Shown here: piece after piece, positions 35,389 through 44,002 of the stretch
Layout: every line of letters begins with the position of its first letter
Numbering within the stretch: position 1 is the first letter of the stretch
Assembly (NCBI GenBank): GCA_902524285.1
Contig: CABZCR010000001.1
Location: 1 to 64,000, forward strand
From: an uncultured Pelagibacteraceae bacterium
GTDB lineage: Bacteria > Pseudomonadota > Alphaproteobacteria > Pelagibacterales > AG-422-B15
Length of the DNA: 64,000 nucleotides
Direction of reading: 5' to 3'
Made by a program: the position numbers and the translations under genes
The notes under the pieces: model-generated
The model's input: the letters and a program-made list of their open reading frames with translations, nothing else
Told to the model about the DNA's origin: nothing
The model's database searches: none

Positions 35389-36287
35389 CGCTGAATTGAG
35401 AATTTTTCTGGTTGGATCTCTTTTTTTAGAGCAGTCTCACGTCTAAGAATAAATATTGCTGATAAGATAATAAATCCAGCACCGACATAGGTATTCCACG
35501 CAGGTATCTCATTCCAAATCATATAACCAAATATTATTCCATAAATTAGACTTAGATATTTCAAAGGTGTAACCAAAGAAACTTCGGCATGCTTGAATGC
35601 TGAGGTCAGAGCAAGGTTTCCAATTCCCCCAAAAATTCCAACAGCTGTTAAAATTCCAAGGTCAAACCAAGATACTGGTATTTTCCATCCTCCAAAAGGA
35701 ATCGTAAATAAAGATGCAATGAAACCAAACAAAGTAAAATACCAAGCAATCAAATAGGAAGGTTCGGTCTCACTTAATAAACGGATTGAAATCGACACCA
35801 TCGCAAAGAATACACAAAATAAAATTGGTAATAACATGTAGACACTAAACTCACTGGATGTTGGATTGATTATGATCAAGACTCCAGCAAAACCAATCAC
35901 AATTGCAATCCATCTTCTTACTCTTACAAGTTCACCAAGTATGAATATTGACAGCAGTGTGCTAAAAATTGGTGATGCAAACGTGAGACTTACAGTGGTT
36001 GCAAGGGGTAAATAATGAAGACTTGCATAAACACAAAAAAGTGCAGCTGTTCCAGTGAATGCTCGAATAAACATCAAGACGGGTTTAGTAGTATGAAAAA
36101 AATTACCCCACCTTTCTTTAGGCACAACTAGAAAAAGAGGGATCAAGCCTCCTATCATACGTGCCGCAATGACCATGCCTATTGAATATTCTGCAGTTGT
36201 CCATTTTACTGCTATATCCATGACGCTGAAACCTGTAACAGATATCAGCATATAGAAAGCGCCCAACTTAATATTATTTCTGTTCAT
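35385..36287 (-). CDS. EamA/RhaT family permease
   Basis: Ten-helix drug/metabolite transporter, 300 residues from the ATG 36287. The sequence has VMDIAVKW, ARMIGGLIPL and the repeat boundary SLTFASPIFSTLLSIFILGE, like the S-adenosylmethionine/riboflavin-type EamA carriers. A TTG at 36323 could extend the product by 12 residues, but this would place it almost on the divergent gene. The substrate is unknown. Confidence 0.83.
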   Translation of the reverse strand: MNRNNIKLGAFYMLISVTGFSVMDIAVKWTTAEYSIGMVIAARMIGGLIPLFLVVPKERWGNFFHTTKPVLMFIRAFTGTAALFCVYASLHYLPLATTVSLTFASPIFSTLLSIFILGELVRVRRWIAIVIGFAGVLIIINPTSSEFSVYMLLPILFCVFFAMVSISIRLLSETEPSYLIAWYFTLFGFIASLFTIPFGGWKIPVSWFDLGILTAVGIFGGIGNLALTSAFKHAEVSLVTPLKYLSLIYGIIFGYMIWNEIPAWNTYVGAGFIILSAIFILRRETALKKEIQPEKFSIQR

Positions 36288-36334
36288 ATAGATTTTATTA
36301 AAATTTAGATTATCATTAATCAAATTTTAAACCT

Positions 36335-37069
36335 ATGAACATTTGGAAATATTTAATAGCAGCCTCTTTGGGAAACATGATAGCGGGCCCTTTAGGCGCA
36401 CTTGCATTTACTGCAGGCGCATACTTTCTTGGAAAGAAAACAAACTTTAGAAATCCTGGAGCTAACTTTAATAGTAATCAAGGTGTTTATGCTCTAGGGC
36501 TTGTAGTGCTTTGTGCAAAGTTGGCAAAAGCAGATGGAAGAGTCACTGACGACGAAATAAGAAAATTTAAAAAAATATTTAAAATACCTCAAGAAAACAT
36601 GAAACAAGTTGGGGCAATATGGAAAGAAGCTGCACAAACCAGTGCAGGATTTGAACCTTATGCTCAGCAATTAAGAGATACTTTCTACCGGACTCCACAA
36701 ATGTTAGAGCAAGTAATATTAGGCCTATTTGAAATTGGGTATGCTGATCATGATTTATCGGCTCCAGAACTGAAATATATAAAAAAAGTTAGCCAGATTT
36801 TTGGAATTGATCAAACAACGTTCAATAGATTAAGAAATTCTCGACCTGAATTTGTAAAAGAAGACCCGTACAAGGTGCTTGGCGTTTCTAAATCTCAAAC
36901 ATCTGCAGAAATAAAAAAAGTTTACAGAAATTTAGCTCGCAAAAATCATCCTGATATCGTTCGGGCAAAAGGTATTACTGATAAAAGCCTTATTCAAAAA
37001 GCAAAAGAAAACTTTCAGAGAATTAATGATGCATACGAACAAATTTTAAAAATTAGAGGTGAAAAGTAG
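36335..37069 (+). CDS. TerB-DnaJ co-chaperone (DjlA-like)
   Basis: Protein of 244 residues with an N-terminal hydrophobic segment (about 5-32, Gly/Ala-rich), a TerB-like helical domain (about 55-165, with KADGRVTDDEI and YADHDLSAPE metal-type loops) and a C-terminal J-domain starting at EDPYKVLGV, with the HPD motif at 205-207. This is the DjlA layout: a membrane-anchored co-chaperone that stimulates DnaK. There is no Shine-Dalgarno before the ATG. Confidence 0.87.
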   Translation: MNIWKYLIAASLGNMIAGPLGALAFTAGAYFLGKKTNFRNPGANFNSNQGVYALGLVVLCAKLAKADGRVTDDEIRKFKKIFKIPQENMKQVGAIWKEAAQTSAGFEPYAQQLRDTFYRTPQMLEQVILGLFEIGYADHDLSAPELKYIKKVSQIFGIDQTTFNRLRNSRPEFVKEDPYKVLGVSKSQTSAEIKKVYRNLARKNHPDIVRAKGITDKSLIQKAKENFQRINDAYEQILKIRGEK

Positions 37070-37116
37070 GCAAAATTCCTATTCTTTTTTATCATTTTTA
37101 AATGTGCATTTAGAGC

Positions 37117-37122
37117 TATAAT
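37117..37122 (+). promoter_or_regulatory. -10 box TATAAT placing a leaderless start for the small membrane protein
   Basis: A perfect TATAAT ends 6 bases before the ATG 37129. No good -35 is seen (ATTTTT at the right distance). It supports the reality of the 49-codon gene. Confidence 0.45.
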
Positions 37123-37128
37123 AACTTC

Positions 37129-37278
37129 ATGGAATTTTTAACATTCATTGCTGTATGTGTATTAATTTATCTTGTTTATTTAATTCGACAGGACTTTAAA
37201 GATCATTCTGTAAGGATTGAAAGCCAAATGCAGCGTGTTACTGAAGTTGTTATCAAGAATCAAGAAAAGCAAGAATAA
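37129..37278 (+). CDS. Small membrane protein, 49 residues
   Basis: An open frame from ATG 37129 to TAA 37276-37278 encodes 49 residues: a hydrophobic helix at about 2-19 (FLTFIAVCVLIYLVYLI), then a charged amphipathic tail with RQDFKDHSVRIESQ. A TATAAT box lies just upstream. I do not recognise a family. Small bitopic proteins like this often modulate a membrane complex. It converges end to end with another small gene. Confidence 0.5.
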   Translation: MEFLTFIAVCVLIYLVYLIRQDFKDHSVRIESQMQRVTEVVIKNQEKQE

Positions 37279-37404
37279 TTACTTCTTTTTACTCCAATTA
37301 TTACGTTTTCTATTTCTAATTAAAGGTGGGTACACACCTGTTGATAGATAGATTTTGATAAATCTGAGTTGTAAAAACCAAATTTTTTTTAACACTTCAA
37401 TCAT
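37279..37404 (-). CDS. Small basic protein, 41 residues
   Basis: A minus-strand frame from ATG 37404 to TAA 37279 encodes 41 residues. It contains IKIYLSTGVYPPLIRNRKR and ends in a Lys/Arg-rich tail (NNWSKKK). An in-frame TGA lies seven codons upstream, so the start is well bounded. The motif-like composition suggests a real short gene rather than noise. It fills the interval before pdxH. No function can be assigned. Confidence 0.45.
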   Translation of the reverse strand: MIEVLKKIWFLQLRFIKIYLSTGVYPPLIRNRKRNNWSKKK

Positions 37405-37463
37405 TATTTTTGATAATGCATCTCATTCGCTCTTATTTCAATTCAATTTTTTTACAATTTGAC

Positions 37464-37469
37464 TATAAG
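37464..37469 (+). promoter_or_regulatory. -10 box TATAAG upstream of pdxH, probably leaderless
   Basis: TATAAG ends 7 bases before ATG 37477, with only a weak TTCAAT at the -35 position. The spacing makes a start of transcription at the ATG likely. Confidence 0.4.
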
Positions 37470-37476
37470 TAAACTA

Positions 37477-38082
37477 ATGAGCAATGATATTTCTAATTAC
37501 AACAATTGGTTAGATGCGTGGAATGATTTTTACGAAAAAGAAAAAGAATTAGTAGAACTCGATCCTAATGCCGCGCTTGTTTCCTCAGTTGATGCAGAAG
37601 GTTATCCAAACGCTCGTGTTATACTGATTAAAGACGTATCAAAAAAAGGCTTTATTTTTTACACAAACTATCAGTCTCAAAAAGGTAAGGAACTTTTTCA
37701 TAATAATAAAGGACACCTCACATGGTATAGTAGAGCACAAGGTGTTTCTATTCGCATTCAAGGTGAAGTACAAAAGATTAATGCTTCAATTTCAGATAAT
37801 TATTTTGCATCTAGAGATCGTAATGCTCAAATTTCAGCAAGTATTTCTAAACAATCAGAAGCGGTTGAAAGCAGAGAAGTTCTTGATGCTGAATTTAAAA
37901 AATTTGCAGATGATTATGAAGGCAAAGAGATACCCAGGCCCGATCATTGGGGAGGGGTTATAATACATCCTGAAAAAGTAGAAGTTTGGAAAAGTAGAGA
38001 CGATTATAAAACAAGACTTCACGATAGAATTGTCTTTACATTTTCAAATGATCAATGGACTAAATCAAGACTTTATCCCTAA
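37477..38082 (+). CDS. pdxH: Pyridoxamine/pyridoxine 5'-phosphate oxidase PdxH
   Basis: FMN enzyme that makes pyridoxal phosphate, 201 residues from ATG 37477. Motifs: NARVILIKDV, GFIFYTNYQSQKGKEL (FMN contacts) and the C-terminal KVEVWKSRDDYKTRLHDR, with a slightly shortened RLYP end. A TTG at 37459 is possible, but the -10-like TATAAG lies between it and the ATG. The PLP it makes is needed by the two aminotransferases of the window; PdxA is encoded at 10060. Its stop shares a base with the CDF gene. Confidence 0.93.
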   Translation: MSNDISNYNNWLDAWNDFYEKEKELVELDPNAALVSSVDAEGYPNARVILIKDVSKKGFIFYTNYQSQKGKELFHNNKGHLTWYSRAQGVSIRIQGEVQKINASISDNYFASRDRNAQISASISKQSEAVESREVLDAEFKKFADDYEGKEIPRPDHWGGVIIHPEKVEVWKSRDDYKTRLHDRIVFTFSNDQWTKSRLYP

Positions 38083-39011
38083 TGACTTACGTAAATATTT
38101 CTCAAAATGAGTATGGAGAAAAAATAAAAAAATCTTCTTTGATCACTCTCGGGGTTGTTCTTTTCTTAATTATCATCAAAGCATTTGCGTATTTCGCTAC
38201 TGGCTCAATTATAATTTTGTCATTGCTTGCAGATAGTTTTTTTGATCTCATTATCACTCTAACTACATTTATTTTAGTTAGAATATCATTAAAGAAAAAT
38301 ACTAATGAATACCGTTTTGGTTATGGTAAAGCTGAAGCATTGTCTGCATTTATAGAGGGAATTGTTATTTTACTAATTTCGATATTCATACTTTATATGG
38401 CCTACAAAAACTTTATTGATACTGAAATTATAATTATTAATTCCGAAATAGCACTTATTGTTATTGCAATCTCAATATTTGCCACCCTTATGTTGGTGAG
38501 GTTTCAAACAAGAATAATGAAAGACACTGCTTCATTAAGTGTGGAGTCTGAAAAGCTTCATTACCTTAGTGATTTATTAACTAATATTGCAGCCTTTGTT
38601 GGAATTATGCTTGTAATGTTTGCTGATTTCTCAAGAGCGGATCCATTAATTGCCGCTTTAATTGCGATATATATGATCTATACAACAATTGCAATTTTTC
38701 AAAAATCAATTGCTGTATTAATTGATCGCGAAATTGATGATGATCTCAAGTCTGAGATTTTTGACATTGTAAAAAGCCATAACAAAGTTCTTGGATTTCA
38801 TGATGTTCGTACTCGTCAAAGTGGATCGAGTAAAGGTAAGTTTTTTATGCAAATGCATATTGAGGTCTCAGAGCATGTAAGCTTGGAAGAATCGCATAAT
38901 ATTGCTGATCAAGTAGAAGAAAACATACTTAATAAATTTCCAGATGCAGAAATAATTTTACATGTCGATCCAAGTAATGTTATTGAGGAAAAAGAGTTTG
39001 TTGATGCATAA
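38082..39011 (+). CDS. Cation diffusion facilitator (FieF-like)
   Basis: CDF metal/proton antiporter of 309 residues with six hydrophobic helices and a cytoplasmic C-terminal domain (about 215-300). The transport-site motif LLADSFFD carries Asp51 and Asp55; the second half of the site is His/Asp in LHYLSDLL. A DD-H-D site is the FieF/YiiP form, which exports Zn, Fe or Cd. It overlaps pdxH by 1 base and the next gene by 8 bases. Confidence 0.9.
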   Translation: MTYVNISQNEYGEKIKKSSLITLGVVLFLIIIKAFAYFATGSIIILSLLADSFFDLIITLTTFILVRISLKKNTNEYRFGYGKAEALSAFIEGIVILLISIFILYMAYKNFIDTEIIIINSEIALIVIAISIFATLMLVRFQTRIMKDTASLSVESEKLHYLSDLLTNIAAFVGIMLVMFADFSRADPLIAALIAIYMIYTTIAIFQKSIAVLIDREIDDDLKSEIFDIVKSHNKVLGFHDVRTRQSGSSKGKFFMQMHIEVSEHVSLEESHNIADQVEENILNKFPDAEIILHVDPSNVIEEKEFVDA

Positions 39012-39489
39012 AATACTGATACCAATATTTCTTTTACTTTTTACAACATTATCAACGTCTTCATCTGACCTTCCTGTTCCTCGATGGGTTTCATTAAAAG
39101 GTGATGCAAACTTAAGAAAAGGCCCATTTCCTGAGGCCACAATTATTTATCGTTATCAACTTAAAGGTTATCCAATGGAGATTATTAGGGATATTGAAGG
39201 CTGGCGACAAGTGCGTGACCCAAAAGATGGAGTAACTGGTTGGATGTCTTATATTCTTTTTTCAGGTAAAAGATATGCGCTTACATCAAAAGAACCTTTC
39301 AGCTATGGATATGATAAACCAAACAAAAACAAGATACTTGCTAAAATAGATCCTTTTGTTCATGCAAAAATTAATAAGTGTGACTCAAGTTGGTGTAGAA
39401 TTACAATTATAGATAATGAGAAAGAAGTTAAAGTCTGGATTGAAAAAAATAATTTACTAGGAGTATACCCTCACGAAATTATCAATTAA
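39004..39489 (+). CDS. Secreted SH3-domain protein
   Basis: Protein of 161 residues with a signal peptide (cleavage near STSSS) and two bacterial SH3-like stretches. The first is SLKGDANLRKGPFPEATIIYRY and runs on to GWRQVRDPKDG; the second is KINKCDSSWCRI with a Cys pair. Such proteins are common in Alphaproteobacteria and thought to bind cell-wall components. The ATG 39004 follows the family start better than the upstream frame, which overlaps the CDF gene further. Confidence 0.82.
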   Translation: MHKILIPIFLLLFTTLSTSSSDLPVPRWVSLKGDANLRKGPFPEATIIYRYQLKGYPMEIIRDIEGWRQVRDPKDGVTGWMSYILFSGKRYALTSKEPFSYGYDKPNKNKILAKIDPFVHAKINKCDSSWCRITIIDNEKEVKVWIEKNNLLGVYPHEIIN

Positions 39490-39498
39490 TATTTATTA

Positions 39499-39900
39499 AT
39501 GATAAGAATTTTCTCTGTTCTAATTTTATTAATATCTAATTCATTTGCAGATATACAAATAAGAAAACAAAATGATCTGTTTTGTTACGATGGCGATACA
39601 TGCTATGTAATATATGAAGGAAAGAAAGATAAAGTTAGACTGCTTGATCTAGATACTCCTGAAATTTCAAATCCTAAATGTGAAAAAGAGTATATACTTG
39701 GGATTGAAGCGCGTGAGTATATTAACCAATTAATTTCAGAAGGGAAAAGAATTGAATTTAAAACTGAATACAATAGAGACTTTTTCGGTAGAATCTTATC
39801 TTATATAATTGTAGATGGTGAAAATGTTTCAAAATTGATGGTCTCACACAGTTTAGGAGTCGTGTATGATAAAAATAATAAGAAAGACTGGTGTGAATGA
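39499..39900 (+). CDS. Secreted thermonuclease-like (SNase) protein
   Basis: Staphylococcal nuclease fold protein of 133 residues with a signal peptide (cleavage near NSFAD). Matches: DGDTCYV, VRLLDLDTPE (Arg and Ca-ligand Asp), a Glu in the EKEYILGIEA helix and Arg in RDFFGRILSY. These correspond to the catalytic Arg/Glu/Arg set of SNase. It would degrade DNA or RNA outside the cytoplasm, perhaps for nutrient use. It overlaps the next gene by 4 bases (ATGA). Confidence 0.87.
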   Translation: MIRIFSVLILLISNSFADIQIRKQNDLFCYDGDTCYVIYEGKKDKVRLLDLDTPEISNPKCEKEYILGIEAREYINQLISEGKRIEFKTEYNRDFFGRILSYIIVDGENVSKLMVSHSLGVVYDKNNKKDWCE

Positions 39901-40169
39901 GTGAGGATAATAGCTTAGAGCAAGATATAGGAAAACTCAGTTATCTGTTAAATCAAATCAAAGAGCCAATTGTTTGCGTTAAGTGTTCTGATGAATTTAT
40001 GACTGGCCAGACAGATGCAAAATCACTTCAGGATTACTCAAGAATCGATGTAGGTTTTACTGAAAGAGGTGTTCAGTTATGGTGCCAAAGACATCAAATA
40101 AATATTTGTCATATAAATTTTAATGGGCAGAAACCAGAGGTTGATTTCAGGTGTCTAGAAAAAAAATAG
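39897..40169 (+). CDS. Small Cys/His-containing protein, unknown
   Basis: Ninety residues, not recognised. It has a CVKC pair (about residues 27-30), a further CQRHQINICH cluster near 63-72 and a Cys in the FRC end, a pattern that could bind zinc. Its start overlaps the nuclease stop (ATGA), so it is likely translated with it. There is no signal peptide, so it probably stays in the cytoplasm while the nuclease is exported. Confidence 0.6.
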   Translation: MSEDNSLEQDIGKLSYLLNQIKEPIVCVKCSDEFMTGQTDAKSLQDYSRIDVGFTERGVQLWCQRHQINICHINFNGQKPEVDFRCLEKK

Positions 40170-40395
40170 AAATTATAAAAAATATACCTATCTAATTTAT
40201 AAATATCTAAATTAATTAACCAGAGGCTCATTTTATGTAAATTTTATGACCTTTTGGCGAATACTATTTGTAAGTCGCGATTACTCTATTAATCTTAGTT
40301 AAAAGAATTTTGTATTTAAGTGTTTGAATATATCATTTATTTCTGATCAAATTAACAAAGATGAAAATACTTGATTGTAATCGTATAACCATTCA
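40170..40395. other. Intergenic region with promoter for the ATPase unit
   Basis: 226 very AT-rich bases without a credible gene. TATAAC (40384-40389) ends 6 bases before ATG 40396, so the ATPase unit may be made from a leaderless mRNA; no convincing -35 lies at the right distance. No terminator hairpin for the preceding genes was found. It marks the boundary between housekeeping genes and the accessory block. Confidence 0.5.
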
Positions 40396-42531
40396 ATGAT
40401 TAAAAAAAATATATCTGAAAAATTGGCAAAAAAAATATCTAAGGATCTAGGTAAAGCGGTTATGAATACTCCTTTAAAAACTACTCGTAGACGCATTCCT
40501 ACTACTCGTAGACGCATTCTTAAGCCACCACGTGGATTTAATAAGCCGCCAATTAGATTTAAAATGAGCGATTATGAGATACGTACTCCGTTAAAAAAAA
40601 TTGGTATTGAAAATTTCAAAATATATCAAAATAAAACAGAAATCGACCTTACTGCATTAAATCCAATTTATGGAGAAAATGGTTCGGGGAAAAGTACAAT
40701 TGCTGAATTATTTCAACTGTTAAAAACTTCTAAAGATCGTGATCATAAAGAGGGAGAAAATATTCTAAGTACTTATGAAAAAAAATATAAATCTTGGAGT
40801 TCACCATCAAAAATATTTTCAAAACATAAAGATAATAAAAGTTTGTTAATTCAATTCGAGACAACAAATTTATCTAAATTTAAAGTTACCAAAGAATTAA
40901 TGCCTAGAGGATTAATAATGAATGACTTTGAAAAAAAAATACGCTTCCCAGGAGTAAAAATTATGGATCTTATTTTTAACTGCTTGAGAAAAGAGGAAGA
41001 AGGTAGTTTAGATGTGCTAAAGATATTAGATTCAAAAAATTTTAATATTAAGGACCTTCTAGAAAAATTATCATTTAAATCTGGAGAAGAAGATTTATTA
41101 GAAATGTCTTACAAAGTTCAAATGTATTTTGATGTTATTAAAAAAGATGATCAAAGTGAAAGTTCATCTTTCCCAATGGACATTATTGCATTGTCATCAT
41201 TAAAAATTTCAGACTTAAAAACGAACATGAAATTATTAGAATTTAAGACAAGACGAGAAATAAAAAAAATAAAGAAATATGCTAACCCAGAAAGATATGC
41301 TCAAGCCTCACGTTTCATTTTAGAATTCAGTAATTTACTTTATGGCATAAACACAAACAATACTGATCCTGAAAAATTAATTAAACTTGAAACTGATGAT
41401 GATTTAGTTTTGACTTATTTATGTAACTCTGGAAAATCAAAAAAATTTTGGAAAATATTATCTAAATTAAGAAAAATTATAGATGGATTGGATGAAAGTG
41501 AAAGAAAAAGAGATGGATTGTCAGAAAAATTAGATTTGGAGGAATTCTTAAATAAAATTGACTCGGAAGCATTAATGAGATTTTCGATTAATTCCTTATG
41601 GACAACTTGTTACGATTTTCTAGGGACAGATTTTGAAATTAATCAAAGAAGTACTCTTTCCAAATCACCAATATTTTCCCAATCAAGAGCATTCGGAAGA
41701 ACGCGCGGCAGTTATTGGAACGATAGAGAATTCAATCCCCTTAATGTATTATTGAGAGGAATAGAAAGTAAGATTCACCCTCGCTTTTATGCGGGAGCTT
41801 TTGAGGGTCCTTTTTTTAAGTTTTTAGATGATATAATGTATTCATTTAATTCTTTTATTATAAACGCGAGATTCATTGAACCAATCAGACTTGAATTAGA
41901 GGATCTATATAGGATTAGAAACAGAGCCCCGACCAGAACTGAAATTATTCAACAAGAAGTTTGGCATTTAGATGCTATTACCACCATGATATATCATGAT
42001 AGGAGTTTTATAAAAAAATTAAATAAATGGCTTCCCTTGTTAGGGCTGAATTATAAATTAAGCATGAGTGAAGTTCATAATGTAGGCGGTAAGGCAATGG
42101 TAAGCTTATATGCCACTGATAAGTTGTCTGGAGCAAATAAAATTGACTTACAAGATTTGGGTTTTGGTGTCGCAAATGCAATCAGAATTATCGTTGCACT
42201 TTTGAGATCTAAAAACAGAAATATTTTTTTGAGTGAACCAGAACAAAACCTTCATCCTTCAGTACATATTAATTTTGTCGAGCTGGCTGTTGAAAGTATC
42301 AAGGAGAATAAAAACAGACTATTTATCGAAACTCATAGTGAAAACTTGTGCCTAAAAATATTAAATGTAGTTAAAAATAAGAAACTTGATCCAGGATTAG
42401 TTATAATCAATGTAACTGAGAGAAATAAGAGAGGAAGCAAGGTAAATCAGATTAAAGTTTCTTCAGACGGAAGGTTTTTATCACCTTGGCCAAAACCCGG
42501 TTTTTTTAGTGACCGTTATGGTATTGATTAA
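40396..42531 (+). CDS. AAA-family ATPase with SMC/OLD-like fold and DUF3696-like C-terminus
   Basis: Protein of 711 residues. Walker A GENGSGKST is at 93-101 after IENFKIYQN, the standard opening of this ATPase class. A long insert follows (about 120-590), then the signature-like DLQDLGFGVANAIRI, Walker B FLSEPEQNLHPS and a His in FIETHSENL. The end WPKPGFFSD resembles the DUF3696 C-terminus. Residues 1-60 are a basic extension with a duplicated TTRRRI. The next gene starts on the stop codon, so the two form a unit. Such ATPase pairs often act in phage defence or nuclease control; that is inference. A later start at Met57 is possible. Confidence 0.75.
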   Translation: MIKKNISEKLAKKISKDLGKAVMNTPLKTTRRRIPTTRRRILKPPRGFNKPPIRFKMSDYEIRTPLKKIGIENFKIYQNKTEIDLTALNPIYGENGSGKSTIAELFQLLKTSKDRDHKEGENILSTYEKKYKSWSSPSKIFSKHKDNKSLLIQFETTNLSKFKVTKELMPRGLIMNDFEKKIRFPGVKIMDLIFNCLRKEEEGSLDVLKILDSKNFNIKDLLEKLSFKSGEEDLLEMSYKVQMYFDVIKKDDQSESSSFPMDIIALSSLKISDLKTNMKLLEFKTRREIKKIKKYANPERYAQASRFILEFSNLLYGINTNNTDPEKLIKLETDDDLVLTYLCNSGKSKKFWKILSKLRKIIDGLDESERKRDGLSEKLDLEEFLNKIDSEALMRFSINSLWTTCYDFLGTDFEINQRSTLSKSPIFSQSRAFGRTRGSYWNDREFNPLNVLLRGIESKIHPRFYAGAFEGPFFKFLDDIMYSFNSFIINARFIEPIRLELEDLYRIRNRAPTRTEIIQQEVWHLDAITTMIYHDRSFIKKLNKWLPLLGLNYKLSMSEVHNVGGKAMVSLYATDKLSGANKIDLQDLGFGVANAIRIIVALLRSKNRNIFLSEPEQNLHPSVHINFVELAVESIKENKNRLFIETHSENLCLKILNVVKNKKLDPGLVIINVTERNKRGSKVNQIKVSSDGRFLSPWPKPGFFSDRYGID
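40480..40521 (+). repeat. 21-bp tandem duplication
   Basis: Two direct copies of a 21-base unit (ACTACTCGTAGACGCATTCC plus T), differing at one base. It encodes the doubled TTRRRI stretch in the basic N-terminal tail of the ATPase. It looks recent because the copies are almost identical. Confidence 0.85.
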
Positions 42532-43907
42532 TGATATTATCTTACATTCTAGACCCTAATCTTATAGATTTTGATATTGAATTAACACAAAAACGTATAA
42601 AACATTTATTCCAAGCTGTATTGATTATAGACAAAAACAAAAAATTAGAGTCTGAATACAAAAAAATTATCAATGAAATATCCTCTAATAATCCAATAAA
42701 ATCTGGTATTCTCGATTATTATCTTTTTCCGGAAAAATCATCCATAAATACTTTTACGGATTTTACTTTAGAGAAAAAGTTATGTGCAAATTTTACTTAT
42801 GAAAAAAATTTCAATGAATTTGTAATAAAATTAGTTAATGCAGGCTTTATACTAGATTTCGTGCTTACAACCGAAGAAAATAAAAAAATTTTAACTCATG
42901 AGCTAAAAAATATAAGTCACTCAAGGAAGATAAGATTCTTAACGGAAAAAAAATCTGAAGATAAGACATTCAGGGAACGAGAAGAGTATGATCAAAGCCT
43001 TGATCTGATTGATGAAATTAAGAATAAAAAAATTAAACTCCCAGATGATAACGAACAGTTTTACAGACTTATGTCGTTTTCAGACTATTTAGAAATTTCT
43101 TTACAAGAATGGTCAAGTACTATTCAAGCAAGCCGTTCCGATACTAAAAATTATAATGAGAAATATAAAGTAGAAAATTTTAATAGTTATTCTTTCAGTA
43201 GAAAAGTTTCAAATTATGATGAATTAGTTCGTACATACAAACAAATTCATTTAATAGAAGATATTATTAGGTCTTTTATAAGTAGAAAAAGAAGAGGGTG
43301 GAAGTATATCAACGGCTCAACTTTTATTCAAAACACAATAAACATAAATGGTGATCAGTTTCTTGAACATTTATTATCATTTTCTTACTTTCTCGATATT
43401 TACGTAGAATGTATTCAAAAAAAACAAATAAATTATATAAAACATCCTCAACTGGTTTTAGTTTTACCTCAGCGGTCGAAAGTTAAGAAAAGTAAAAAAG
43501 AAGCGATATCAATACCTTGGACAAAACTATTTAAAGAATTAATAGAAAGATATATTGAAGTTAAGTATTCTAAATATGATGTAGTGCCTGAAATAGAATT
43601 TAAGTTTCTACCTGAAGTGAAAGATAATAAAAAAAAATCAAAAGCTACTCACATGAGATATATTTTAACAAAGCAAAATGCAATCGATTTGAGAACCTCA
43701 TCAATTTTTACGTCCACACAAATAAACTCTAGACTAGACCTAAAAAATATTACTGATTTTAACGAATTTTTAGATAATTTAGAATTAGTTCATAAAGATT
43801 CTGAATTTTCTGTTATTAGAGGTCCAGCAAAACCGAGTCATGAAAGAAATACTGAATTAGATGATTTTATGACTTTTAGAAACGCTCGGTTTGAAAATAG
43901 AATTTAA
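42531..43907 (+). CDS. Unrecognised 458-residue partner of the ATPase
   Basis: I do not recognise a family. It is mostly hydrophilic, rich in Lys, Ile, Asn and Asp, with no membrane segment or signal peptide. The N-terminal 150 residues look like an alpha/beta fold (YILDPNLI, AVLIID, FILDFVLTTEE). The C-terminal third has strands (LVLVLPQRS, IEFKFLPEV), then THMRYILTKQNAIDLRTS and a final GPAKPSHERN. The His-x-Arg-Tyr-hydrophobic-Thr stretch resembles the end motif of some PLD-like or nuclease-like domains, a weak lead. Its start shares a base with the ATPase stop, so the pair is co-translated; it may be the effector. Confidence 0.7.
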   Translation: MILSYILDPNLIDFDIELTQKRIKHLFQAVLIIDKNKKLESEYKKIINEISSNNPIKSGILDYYLFPEKSSINTFTDFTLEKKLCANFTYEKNFNEFVIKLVNAGFILDFVLTTEENKKILTHELKNISHSRKIRFLTEKKSEDKTFREREEYDQSLDLIDEIKNKKIKLPDDNEQFYRLMSFSDYLEISLQEWSSTIQASRSDTKNYNEKYKVENFNSYSFSRKVSNYDELVRTYKQIHLIEDIIRSFISRKRRGWKYINGSTFIQNTININGDQFLEHLLSFSYFLDIYVECIQKKQINYIKHPQLVLVLPQRSKVKKSKKEAISIPWTKLFKELIERYIEVKYSKYDVVPEIEFKFLPEVKDNKKKSKATHMRYILTKQNAIDLRTSSIFTSTQINSRLDLKNITDFNEFLDNLELVHKDSEFSVIRGPAKPSHERNTELDDFMTFRNARFENRI

Positions 43908-43908
43908 G

Positions 43909-43928
43909 TTATTGATTTTAATCAATAA
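43909..43928. repeat. Perfect inverted repeat after the ATPase unit
   Basis: TTATTGATT-TT-AATCAATAA is a 9-bp-arm palindrome directly after the stop codon. It lacks a T-run, so it is either a weak terminator or an operator for the sigma-factor operon 75 bases downstream. Confidence 0.5.
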
Positions 43929-44002
43929 TAATTGACTTGAATTTATATAGAAAAATCATTACCTAGTAAATTATCAAATTCTAAGTCCACTTTTTTAATA
44001 CC

